The position numbers were made by a program, and so were the translations under genes. From contig NC_026507.1 of assembly GCF_000182925.2 (NCBI RefSeq), positions 2,418,001 to 2,482,000 on the forward strand: 64,000 bases of DNA, read 5' to 3'. This DNA is from Neurospora crassa OR74A. Its lineage: Eukaryota; Ascomycota; Sordariomycetes; Sordariales; Sordariaceae. Within the stretch, counting starts at the first letter, position 1, and each line of letters starts with the position of its first letter. The notes below the pieces were generated by a model. It was not told the origin of the DNA. It did no database searches and saw nothing but the letters and a program-made list of their open reading frames with translations. This document shows, one piece after another, positions 10,600 through 21,152 of the stretch.

Positions 10600-11760
10600 G
10601 ATTATATAAAGCGGGTCCCCTTTACTAAATACCGAGCGATTTAAGGATGGGCGTATTTCTATAGCGCTATCCTTATCAACCCTACTAATACAAAACTCTA
10701 TTTCTCGCTCCTCCAATATATTTACAATTCGCTAACTACTAAATATTGGAATTATAAGAAGACCTATTTATTATTATCTCAATCCTTCTTTTAACCGGGA
10801 ATATACATTACAGTCCGGTTATACTATAAAGTTTATTTAGTATACACTAAATTTAAATTATTATAATACCCCCCCTATAGTTTTTTAAAACTATTAGTAG
10901 TACTATTCGTACTATAGAAGGATATCTCGGTCGACTATATTACCCCGCTTACGCCCTACCTACGCTGCGGATAGGAATTTAAATATATCGCCGTTATTAT
11001 CGACCGGCTTATTAAAATATAATATTATATCCTTACTATAGGCTTAATAGCGGAAGAATTAGTAGAGAGCTTCATAAAGAAAATCTATAGTATTTATAAT
11101 TTACCGGACTCTATTATCTCTAATTATAGCACCCAAGTTATTTTATAATTTTAAAGAATTTTATTATTATAATTAGAAGTCGCCCTCAAGCCCTCCTCTA
11201 CTTTCCACCTTACTACTAATAGCTAAACTAAGCGTATTAATACTAAAATAGAGAAATACATTCGCTTTTATAATTAGGTATAGAACGACTAAGTAAATTA
11301 GTTACTAATTGCGGAATTCGCTAGGAATAACTTAATTTCTAAAATTATTAATATCTCCCCCTTCTCTACTAACTATAACTTCTACCCTTATATAGGCATT
11401 AAATTAGCTAAACTATACCCGCTAGAAATATCGGCGGTATAATAAACTAAATACTTTAAAATTAATAAACTAATTAACCAATTTAAATAAATTTTAAACT
11501 TCGTTTTAAATTAAGCCCGGTAAATATAGTAGCGCTACAAAAATAATATAAATACCTAATAAACTAATATACCGAAATATAAGAAGGGAAATAGAGTCCT
11601 ACTTAATATTAAGAACCTCAATACCGGCTAGCCCTATACTAAACTCACACCCCTCTTCGAAGGACCGTTTGAAATTATTAAAATAAATAGCTATCGAATT
11701 ACGCTTAAGCTCCCAATTAATATAAAGTACAACCTAACGTTCTATATTAATAAAGTTAAA
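10600..11760 (+). pseudogene. gypsy A integrase remnant
   Basis: The zinc-binding N-terminal domain is degraded at about 10700-10840 ('YNSLTTKYWNYKKTY…PGIYITVRLYYK'). The catalytic core follows: 'KDISVDYITPLTPYL' near 10920 (first Asp retained), 'IDRLIKIQYYI' near 11000, 'LPDSIISNYSTQVI' near 11100-11145 (second Asp reads Asn), and the block ending in 'TKRINTKIEKYI' near 11235-11265. Then come 'AEFARNN' and a C-terminal 'KNLNTGQPYTKLTPLFEGPF' segment near 11610-11670. It would insert the cDNA into the genome. Non-functional here because of stops and lost acidic residues. Confidence 0.88.
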
Positions 11761-11859
11761 TTATAGGACGAAGAGGGTCTTCCAGAGCAAATAAATACAA
11801 AGAAAAGGGAATATTCGCACTAACTATAGCCGAACTATAAGGAGGACCGACGATAGGGA

Positions 11860-12040
11860 GGACTTTATAGAATACGAATTTAAAAGGATTAATTAATGCC
11901 AGAAGAATAATAAAGGCTATTAGAAATACCTTATCGTTTAGGCACCTCTATATATACTATTATAGTAACCGCGCGCCGACGTATCTATAGCCCCCGACGC
12001 TATACGGGCCTTCTACGACAGACACCCAGAAGCGCTATAC
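11860..12040 (+). pseudogene. gypsy A chromodomain remnant
   Basis: Immediately after the integrase, the + strand reads 'EFKRIN' then 'NNKGYQKYLIV' and 'APDAIRAFYDRHPEA', matching in order the start, the YLVKWKGY strand and the C-terminal helix of chromovirus chromodomains ('EVEKIL… YLVKW… AFHxRHP'). This domain is thought to guide integration to methylated-histone chromatin. It is followed by a Lys/Glu-rich tail encoded by GGAGAA repeats at 12059-12110. Confidence 0.75.
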
Positions 12041-12251
12041 CTACCGGCCTAGGCGGCGGCGGAGAAAAGGCGGAAGGAGAAGGAGAAGGAGAAGGAGGCA
12101 GAGCGGGAGGCTCTAATTCTACGGCGGAGGTTACAACAATAACTATTAGCGGTAATAAAGATTTTTTAAAAACGGACTACTCGTTTAATAGGGATTTCTA
12201 TTATTTCATATAATATCAGTCAGCCATATAGCTTCTTTTAGTCCGGGGAAG
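12041..12251 (+). other. gypsy A C-terminal charged tail, 3' UTR and polypurine tract
   Basis: A GGAGAA repeat (about 12074-12097) encodes alternating Lys/Glu after the chromodomain. CpG and GC are higher here than in flanking sequence. The bases next to the LTR, TCCGGGGAAG (12242-12251), are the likely polypurine primer for plus-strand synthesis. Confidence 0.55.
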
Positions 12252-12446
12252 TGTCACAGGGTTAGCCTATGTGCCTTGTGCCTGGTGCCAGCGTACAGCA
12301 GCTTCTAAGACTGCTGTACGCTGTTATTACCCCCGGCGGTTGCCTTTATAAGGCTAGCCTTCCGGGCACTCGGCTGCACTTCTCTTCCTTTCTCCTTCGT
12401 GCAATTACGCATAATCACATCTACCATCTACCCTTTGCCCGTGATA
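12252..12446 (+). repeat. gypsy A 3' LTR (195 bp)
   Basis: Starts TGTCACAGGG directly after the purine tract and ends CCCGTGATA, which is TGACA after one CpA-to-TpA change. It contains a TATA-like CTTTATAAGG near 12345. Size and terminal bases resemble the verified 193-bp LTRs of gypsy B. The partner LTR is outside the window, so the end is inferred from the terminal inverted TGTCAC/GTGA(C)A and not from a pair. Little RIP damage. A 62-codon open frame here is a by-product. Confidence 0.55.
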
Positions 12447-13180
12447 AGAGCGGTTAGATAGGGCGGACGCTTAAAAGATAATACAAGATTATGAATTTAT
12501 TGAGAGGTAATATTAAAGGTAATTAATAGAGTATAGAAAAAATGGATTATTTAAACTAATTAATATTACTAGAATCCCGACTTAGTAATAAGGGGTAGAG
12601 TATCTACTATTGACAAAAATTAATTGATAAATAAACTTAGCGATAAATCAAATTTCCTAAGCACTTATATACTTTATAAAATTAAGGTTATAAAGGGCTT
12701 TTTTCATGAATTAGACCCGTCTAATTTATAGAAAGGCTATGAAGTATTTTATACCAACCGCCTTCGGAGGAATATAAGAAACCTACTACTAAGTTAATTT
12801 AAAATAAATTCCGAGGGAGAAGTAATTAATAGGACTAAGGAGGAGTAGGAAATTTATTAGGTATTATTATTAAAAGTGATTAACGGCCGAATTTAGGATT
12901 AAATTAAATAGTACGGATAGGCCCCGGGCTTGGAATAATACTTAGTAGAAGGTTTTAGGAACGCCGCTCAAGAATTAAAGTATTATTATAAAGAGTATCT
13001 AAATAAAATAGGCTTACCTAAACGGTTGAAATAGTACCTAGAGGGTAATATGAAGATTACCCGAATTAAAATATACTTATTATAATAAAGAAGACTATAA
13101 GAGGGAAATAAATTAAAAATATTTTATAAGATGGAAAAAATAGCCTAGTAAGGGGTTATAAGTATTAGAATAAGGTATAC
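12447..13180 (+). other. Unassigned sequence with ORF-like frame, left of LINE A-2
   Basis: Host sequence of LINE A-2. From about 12870 a + frame with stops only at TAG/TAA reads as a charged protein ('KVINGRI', 'APGLE', 'VEGFRNAAQELKYYYKEYL', 'LEGNMKITRIKIYLL'). It runs on past LINE A-2 to a stop near 20205 ('…IIAGLVG…STPRVDVLGK'). It may be a RIP-damaged gene or the C-terminus of another element. I recognise no family. Confidence 0.35.
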
Positions 13181-13193
13181 TATTATTAAATTA
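13181..13193. repeat. LINE A-2 left TSD (13 bp)
   Basis: TATTATTAAATTA, repeated exactly at 20122-20134. Confidence 0.8.
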
Positions 13194-13298
13194 AAAAACT
13201 GCTTTGAAACCGGAAACGCCGATTTCTAGTCGAGGAGTGCTCCAAAACGAAAACTGACAACGGCAATCGACTCAGGAGGGTCGTTTACGTCCCTCACA

Positions 13299-14798
13299 AT
13301 GTCCTGCGACGAGCGTAGTAATAGCGTTATATTGTTGTTACCGATGGCTATCGATGGTAGTATTCGTAGATTCGAAAATAGCGTCTATAACCCGCTCGCG
13401 GAAATTTTAGTATATAACAATTCTAAAGTTATATTTATTGCGAAGACTTTGGATAAAATAGAAGAAGACGATAAAATATTGAAGAAGTTTATTATTAGAG
13501 TAAATAAGTCTATAAATTACAATACTGTTTTAATTAAAGATTATTGTTAGGTTCGAGAATTATTTTTTGAATTTGTAAAGGTACGTATTAGAAAAAGTAG
13601 GTCTATGCGACCCGAGGTTAATAAGGTTAGAACCGACCAATTTATTACTAGGAAGGATTTCGACGACCTAAAGAAGGATATTTTAAAGGAGATTAAAAAA
13701 GGCGTTTAAGAAGCGTTGAAGTATTAGGCCGATATTATAGTAAAAGTTAGCCTAAGTAAAATTAGTACTACCCTCTAATAATTATTTATTATTATTAAAA
13801 AATTTATCCCTTCTAATTTCGAACGGTAATTTACTATTAAAGGAATAACGATTATTACTAAATTCGTAAATTATTTAAATAAAAATACGAAAATAACCTT
13901 AATTATTTACTTAGGTAAGAAGAAATTTAGCTTAGTAATTTATATAATTATTAGGATACTAACAATTAGAGATTATATAATTATATTTAATAAGCCTATA
14001 TATATTTAATATTAGCGAAATTAAGTGTAGGTTAAAGAAGTTTTCGGCCTTAATACTTTTATTATTATAAGTACTGTAAGTATATTAATTTAGGGCGTAC
14101 CTTAGAATAATATTAATAATTATACTATAGTAGAAGTTATTTTGAATATAGTAAAGGAGAGGAACCCGGAGGTATCTATTATTAAAATTCGGTTATAGAA
14201 GAGAAGAGACGGAGAGAATAGAAGTTTACTCTTTATAGAAGTTGCTATTGTATTAGTGGCGTACTTCTTCTAAAATAATTTTTTTCTTTAGGACGGCGGT
14301 ATATATTTATACGAATTATTTTAAATTTTAAGTAATATTTAATAATACTTTAGATATTAAGGAATTGGATATATAGTAAGATTTTACTATTAAGATAATA
14401 TTTATGCCTATTGTAGTGAGGCTAAATACGAAGGAGATTACTTCGATGAAGTAAATTGTCTGTTTAATAATAATAAATTACTTATTTATTATAAATTATA
14501 TAGGAAGAAGGGGTATTATATATATAATTATAAAAAATATCCTATTTTCCGGAAGGCAATTGTAAAGGCATTTATTATATACGTTGAGAGGTTGTAAGCG
14601 TTTACCCCCCGTAAGAATTTAATTAGAAAAGTATTAGAATTAACGATAGAGATTATAGACGAAGGCGTTCTTTTAAACGCTCCTCTTAGTTCCCGTATTA
14701 TTATTACCCTAAAGAGATATATAGGAGGAGGCGTAAAGAGGGGACGGTTGAGAAAGTTGATCGGCCCGTTTAACCGGCCGAAGCCTATAATTCCGTAA
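13299..14798 (+). pseudogene. LINE A-2 ORF1 remnant
   Basis: Same 500-codon length as the other copies, ending at the TAA at 14796. Only this copy keeps the upstream ATG (13299) that gives MSCDERSNS before the PMAIDG segment, so it sets the likely start for the family. It is open for 83 codons before the first RIP stop. The zinc-knuckle region near 14490-14545 has lost its Cys codons. Confidence 0.8.
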
Positions 14799-14807
14799 GG
14801 TCTAATA

Positions 14808-17800
14808 AATAAATATTATATATATTTATAAAGTATAGGGGGAAGTTAGTTGTATAATAGTAATAGCGCCTATATAATTACAATCCTCTTTAAGGAAGTA
14901 GTACCTTTATTCTCCGCCGAGGGATTAAAAGGAACTTTATTTTAGGGTAATTAATAGTCTAATTAAAAATATTTTATTAGAACGTAGGGAAGTTGTATAA
15001 GAAGGGAAAATTTCTATTTGAATAAGAGGAGACTTATAATATTATAGTAATTTAAAAGCCGGGTAGAAATTTAAATAGGGATATTTATCGTCCTAGAGGC
15101 GGAAGGTATTTTGGGGTTAATTATTCGGAGAAGGGAAGGGCGGTAATATATGTAAATAAGAAATAGAATTTGAAGGATTTAAATTTTTAAACCGGAAAGG
15201 ATTGGACTGTAATTATATTTAAGAATTTGAGGGATTTAACGACTATTTATTCTATTTACTCTCCTATTTTTATATAGGGAACGCTAGAATATTAATAGGG
15301 GTTATTACTCTTCGAATTTATTGAAGTTAAATTATTGGCGGGAAATTTAATTGCTATTAGGGATTTTAATTTCTATTATCCTAATTAGGATTTAGAAAAT
15401 AGGATTAGCTTAAGGGTTATTTGCTTCTTTATATAGGTACGACGTTAGAGATTTAATTTATTTACTCCTTATAGTAAGTTAATTAAATTTAGGAATGTAA
15501 TATAAAGAGAGAGGGATAGAATAATCGACTATATATAATTATTACCCGGGGTTGAAGCCGAATACTAGGGAGTGTAATAATATAAGTAAACCGGTTCGGA
15601 CTACTACCTTTAAAAAATTTAAATCTAAATAAGAAAAAAAAATAAAAAAGTTAAAAAAGAAGGAGGATATAATTAGAATCTTATAAATATAGAAAAAGTA
15701 AAGGAGGCGTCGGAAAAACGAATATTAGTCCCAAAAAGGATTAATATAATAAAAAACCTTAAATTCGCCTTTTATAAATTTAATAGAGAATTTATAAATA
15801 TTATAGAAGAATTCGTCCTATACTAGAAGAAAAGTCGAAGGAGGAGAGTGAATTAATAAATATTAAAATATAAAACGGTTACGAAAGAAGTATAAAAGAT
15901 ATATTAGGAGTAATTTAAATACCGAATAATATTAAATTAGAAGGAATTTATTAAAGTTATAATAAAAAAGAAGAAGATTATTATAAAGGCCTAATAAACT
16001 ATATAGTATAATAGTATTACTAAAACTTCGAAGAACCTAAATTAATTTTAGTTATTAGAATAATAGGTCTAGACCCGAAGTTATCGACTAATAAATCCGC
16101 CTAAACTACCGGCCCTTTAAACCTACGAAGGGGTAGTAGAAATTGGAAACTATAGTAGTAAGGCCGAGATCCTTGCCAATTGCTTTTTCCCGAAGGTAGA
16201 GGTCCTAACGGATTACTTACTAAATTAGATTAAGCTACTAAAAAGTATTAACCTAATAATTATTAGTAATTTAATTAACAAAAAGGACGTTTAAGATATA
16301 TTTTCCTAAATAGTGCTTAATAAAGTCCTTAAGGTCGATTAGTATTTAAATAAATTTCTAAAATTATATAAATAGCCGTTTCGGTAGGCTATAGTATATT
16401 TAGTATCCGCTAGCCTCCGATTCGGCTACTTCCTACAATAGTTTAAGAATACGAAAGTCGTTATTCTTAAAAAGCTTGGAAAGAGCGCTGCCTAATAAAA
16501 ATTAGTAAGCGTATAGAGATTAATATTATTACTTAATAATATTAGAAAAATCTTCAAAATATTTGTAGTTAAGAGATTTATATAGGTAATTAAAGAGTTC
16601 AACCTCCTACTGGAGGGTTAAATAGGCAACCGGGCAAGTTGTTCGATAGAATTTATAATTTAGGTAGTTACTAATACGGTATATATAGTTTAGAAATTCG
16701 GAGCCGTAATATTCTTTATATTCTTTAATTTAAAAGGAGCGTTCAATAGAGTTAATTATAGGTAGCTTTTATATACCCTATAGGAAATGTAGCTCCTAAT
16801 ATAAATTATTAAGTAAATAACGAACTTCGTTACTAGGAAGAAAGGCTCCCTCTTCTTTAATAACGAAATATTCTACCCCTATATAATTATTATTAGCGTA
16901 CTACAAGGCTCCCCCCTCTTTTTTATTCTATTTATTCTTTTTATTACCCTATTATACCGGAAATTAACAATAATCCCAAATACAATTATAATCGGCTTTA
17001 TAAATAATATTAATATTATAATAATAGCCTATATTATTAAAGAAAATTATTGGATATTATAAGTAACGTAGGAGGTATATTTAGAATAAGTAGGGGTGAG
17101 AAGTATAGAGTTCGAAGCGATTAAAACGAAATTAATGTATTTTACGCGGACGAAGGTACTAAGGACGGAAATTTTCTAATTTAGGGATATTGTATTTCAA
17201 TCGACGGAATCGATACAATTCCTAAGGGTATAGTTAGACTATAAATTTAATTATAGGGCTTACGTGGAAGTAGTAAAATAAAAAATAATAATCTAAACGA
17301 ATATATTTATAAAATTAGTAATAAAAATATAAGGTTATTCCTTTATTCGGGTAAGGGAAATATATATTAAATATATTCGCAACGCTATTGTATATAGAGC
17401 TTTAATATTCTACTAATTAACCGAAATTAATAAGAAACTACAAAGGATTATAATTAGGCTAGCGAAATATTAGACCAAATACTTAAGAGTTATCGCTGGG
17501 GTATATAAAATTACGCTAGTAAGAAATTTAAAAATAGAAATATTCTATTTACCGCTCGACTTCTACTTTAATAAAAGGGTTTAAACTTTTAAGGAAAGGC
17601 TCGCCCGGATAGACTAAGCTTAGTTCGTATAGGGGATAATAGTTTAGGTCTTTAACTATATCCAAATATAATAATTGAGAGGTTAGCTACCTACTAATAA
17701 ATTAAAAAGTAGTGTAGCTAAGGTATAATAGGTTAAGGAATAAGTATTAACGGAGAAATTACTAATAATAGTAGCCGGCCCTCCCCTAAATTTAGGGACC

Positions 17801-18570
17801 CTACTACCGCTATTATAAATCTTAGAACTAATAGCCGCCGATTAGGAAAAGTAGTTAAAAGATATAACGAATTGGGAATAAGTATTGTATTACAATTACT
17901 ACCTAATAGTAATAGTAATAAAATTAAAGTAATAATATAAATTTATTATTATTGACCTTACTCCTAAATTTAATAGAAAGGTTATTTAATAATATATAAT
18001 TAATACGAAAAAAAAAAAAGGAAAACGCTAAAAACTAGGAGAAAATAAAGAAGAATTGTACCTATTAATTAAAGCGAAGAGTTCCTTCCTTATTTAAGTT
18101 AAAATGGAAGTTATTAGTTTCCGGACTTTCTTTTATAAGAGGAAAGTACCGGACGTCCTAACCCCTATTTATATTTATAGATTTAAAAAGGAAACCTTCG
18201 CCTATATTATCCTAAATTACTTTAATACGGATATTAATTTTTAGGATAATTTAGAAGTTTAGTTACTAATAAAGGAAGAACTCTAGGAGTTTTTAAATAA
18301 TAGAGTTAAAGCTAAAAGAATTCTATTGTAGGTATTAAAGTTAGAGAAGTTAAGAGAATATTAGTTGGTAATTAAATTAGAGGAGGAGTAGTGCGAAGAA
18401 ATTGTAAAGTATTTCTAAAAAGAATATAAAATATTAATAATATTAAAATAAAAGGATAGGAGTGGAAAAGAGACGATTATATCAATTATGGGAGTTATTT
18501 AAACTGTAGTTATAATAAGAACCGAAAAATATTATCTAATAAGCGTCTAATTACGTTTAAAAAACTATTT
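14808..18570 (+). pseudogene. LINE A-2 ORF2 remnant (endonuclease-RT)
   Basis: Collinear with copy 1 at an offset of 11,097 bp. The endonuclease GDFN-type block is at about 15359-15395 ('RDFNFYYPN'), the RT 'FNLKGAFNRVNYRQL' near 16725-16770, and the active site FINN (FVDD expected) near 16995-17010. The C-terminal Cys-rich region has its ligands lost (about 18140-18230). Stops throughout. Limits are approximate. Confidence 0.8.
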
Positions 18571-20121
18571 GAATAGTTTTATTATATAAACTTAATTCGT
18601 AATAACTTTATAGCGTTATTAAATTTAATTATTATTTATAAGGGGGCGGTTAGGAATATTGATAATTATAGGGCTACTAAGAATAGAATTACTATTACTA
18701 AAACCGGAGACTATATAAATAGGAGTAGTAAAATTATTACCGCCGGATATAATATGCGTAGGAATAATAGTATTATTACTAAAGTCGGACGTAATCCGAA
18801 TTAGGTTTATAGTATTACTATTAGGAAGAGAAGGGATACGATTGTAGCGAATATTTTTTATAATTAACTTATAATAATCCTTCTGTTAGAAATTAGCGAT
18901 ACTATAATTAATAGTATAGAAAAAACGTTCGTAGTTAATAGATAATTTATTATACTTTAAACGAGTATATATATAATAGGTAAAATTATTAGCGATACGA
19001 ATAAAAATATCTAAATTGAATTTGAACTTATTCTAATTACTTAATACTATAGTAATAATTACCGTCTAAATAATATTACGGGCGTTATATAAGCTTATAG
19101 GAATATTTAATATATATATTTTATAGGTGTAGGAGTAAGTAGCGTTTTAGGTATTACCGGTTAGGATAGAAGTTAGATAATAACGAAGGAAAGGAAATAT
19201 AGGGAATAAGAGATTTACTAATTATTAAAATAAAATAAATCTTTTTAGTAATAACCTTATGGAAGGCGTTAGGGGAATTAGGCTTATTATTACGTAGGAT
19301 AGAAACGAAATTTAAAGTATAGTAAAGGTAAGGAATTTTACGAATAATACTAATTAAATTAGTGTAAAAGTTAAAGAAAATAAAGAAAGAAACTATATTA
19401 ATTTAAGGGAGGATAATTATTAAAGAAGTTACGAAGGGTATAAATAAGGAATGTAGGCTCCAAAGGTATAACTGTAAAGGACGTAGGGCCTAAGGATGCG
19501 TTAGAAGAGGGACTTTTTATATTGGAGGTTAAATCGATCGGATTGGGGCAATAATAGCCGGAGGAAATTATTTTATTAGGAGGTACAATAGGGAGGAAAG
19601 AGAAGAAGGATTAAGAAGGGGCGCTATATAGGGGATTATATAAATAAAGGAAAGGGGTCTTTATACTATTGTAAATAAATATAAATCCGTAGGGTAATAG
19701 AGTAAATAATAGGGAAAAGGTGTTTATAAATAGGGTAAAGAAGTAGAAAGGTAGAGTAATAAATAGGGAAATGGGACGGGGAAGTAGGAAGAAGGTAGAG
19801 GAAGGAGCGGTAGGGAGTAAGATAGAAAGGTAGTAAAGGAAGCGGTACGCTTAATTTGGTCCTATTCCTATTATCCTTATTATTTTAATATTGGGATAAC
19901 GTAGCGGTGGAAGAAATGAAATTAGTTTATTGTAGCAGTGGGTGAGAACTGTTATAGCTATAAGCAAAGTAGGAGCGGTGTGGAGAATTACGACCGAAAT
20001 GGAGCTGGGGGTTTTTATCCGACGGTATTTAATACCGTACGGTTTTCCCCTTTAGAGAATTGGAGAAGGACCCTATGCTAATAAGGCGCTATAGCTATAG
20101 TATAGGGAATAAGACTATTAT

Positions 20122-20134
20122 TATTATTAAATTA
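20122..20134. repeat. LINE A-2 right TSD
   Basis: TATTATTAAATTA, identical to 13181-13193. Confidence 0.8.
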
Positions 20135-21081
20135 GTAATAATCGCGGGATTAGTAGGATAATATAATATAATTATTATTTCTACCCCGAGGGTAGACGTA
20201 CTTGGTAAATAAAGTATTATAGGTTTAAAATAGGCTTCAGGCAAATTTTTTTCCTTTTTACGTTCTTGTTTGTATATTATAAATTTTTTTCTTATTTTGG
20301 GCTCTAGGGCTGAGCCTTTTAATGAAGGAGGGAGAGGGGAGGGGGGGTAATATTATAGCCTAGATTTATAATACGTAATATCTGGGTTACGTAGCCGCGT
20401 GCCGCTTCCGTAATATATGCCCCACTCCACCCAAGGCTCAGCGCGTACACTATAAAACGCCGTATAGCTAGCCCACCTTTATACCTTTCCTCTTCTTCTT
20501 TCTTTAGCTTTAATATTGTATTTCAATTGCACTACAACCCTCTTGAGCTGGCTTACTCTCGTAATTGGGTGCGCTCTTACAGTAACTATATAGTAGAAAT
20601 TAAAGGTAGTAGTAAGGGGAAGAAGTACCTTAGGGTATAGAAAGAAGGTATTAGGGGGGCTAGTACTAGTAGAAAGGAATAGCAAGAGGAAAGGTTAGGG
20701 GGCGAAGTACTAGGGTGGACGGAGGGGGGGCTAGTAAGCGAAGTATTAAGGCGAATAGAGGGGAAGCTAGTAGGTAAAGTACTAAAGTAGGCGGTAGCGG
20801 AGGTTATTAGGCTACTATTAGTGAGACAAATAGTTTAAGGGCTGGAATTGAGGGTTATAACCATAATAATAGAGAGGGATAGCGTATAGTAGAATATTTA
20901 AGAATATTAGGGGAGTTAGGAGAGATAAATAGGTATTAGGTAGAGAAGGGGATAGTATTTTCCATTTTAGAGGATTAAACCGCTTTAGAAAAAAAAGAGA
21001 AGAGAGAGAAATTTAAGAAATAAAAGAGAGGGGAATTATATATATAGATGTAAAGAATATAAATCATAAAATTATTATCTA
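20135..21081 (+). other. Unassigned sequence with promoter-like and ORF-like segments
   Basis: Continues the host of LINE A-2. It holds the end of the ORF-like frame (to about 20205), a G/A-rich stretch (20325-20350), then a less damaged segment with CACTATAAAACGCC (20447-20460, TATA-like) and a pyrimidine-rich run (20476-20506). A + frame follows (about 20585-20900) with an internal repeat: GGCGAAGTACTAGG, AGCGAAGTATTAAG and GGTAAAGTACTAAA at about 34-36-bp spacing. It could be a small host gene or the 5' part of an unknown element. No family recognised. The last 8 bases (21074-21081, ATTATCTA) are the expected TSD of TIR-C. Confidence 0.3.
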
Positions 21082-21144
21082 GGGAAAGCCTCCCTGCACC
21101 GTCCCGTTTCCTACACGTACCCTCCCCCACATAATGACAGTTGA

Positions 21145-21152
21145 TATATAAT
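21145..21152. repeat. TIR-D left TSD
   Basis: TATATAAT. The right copy at 24320-24327 is CATATAAT. The single difference is a CpA-to-TpA change, as RIP makes. Confidence 0.75.

Larger units (their letters stand above)
1..12446 (+). mobile_element. Ty3/gypsy chromovirus 'gypsy A', left end outside window, RIP-degenerate
   Basis: Pol domains run in gypsy order on +: protease (about 190-480), RT (from 9041), RNase H (about 9958-10300), integrase (about 10600-11750), chromodomain (about 11865-12035), then a 3' LTR at 12252. Gag and the 5' LTR should lie left of base 1. The element is interrupted by a TIR derivative (1348-1882) and by LINE A-1 (2109-9028). Reading resumes across the LINE with the conserved pre-RT block that ends in ATPPNA near 9075. 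Stops are almost all TAG or TAA where Gln, Arg or Trp is expected, as RIP produces. Dead element; the identification is firm. Confidence 0.9.
13194..20121 (+). mobile_element. LINE A-2, full-length Tad1-like LINE, heavily RIP-mutated
   Basis: 6,928 bp with a 13-bp TSD. It has the full 5' start AAAACTGCTTTGAAACCGG, 12 bp more than copy 1, shared with copy 3. Domain order is as in LINE A-1: ORF1, ORF2 with endonuclease and RT, long 3' UTR and hairpin end (about 20005-20115). This copy has more TpA-generating changes than copy 1 in the coding part. The first 3' hairpin reads CGGTATTTAATACCG (about 20024-20038): both arms mutated, pairing kept. Confidence 0.93.

Noticed and set aside
12269-12457. 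62-codon ORF with a plausible start
   Set aside because: Lies inside the gypsy A 3' LTR and crosses its end. It is open only because the LTR is GC-richer and little mutated.
20479-20685. 68-codon - ORF (Ser/Thr/Pro-rich start)
   Set aside because: Antisense to a purine-rich + segment that follows a TATA-like box. No supporting motif, so not called as a gene.
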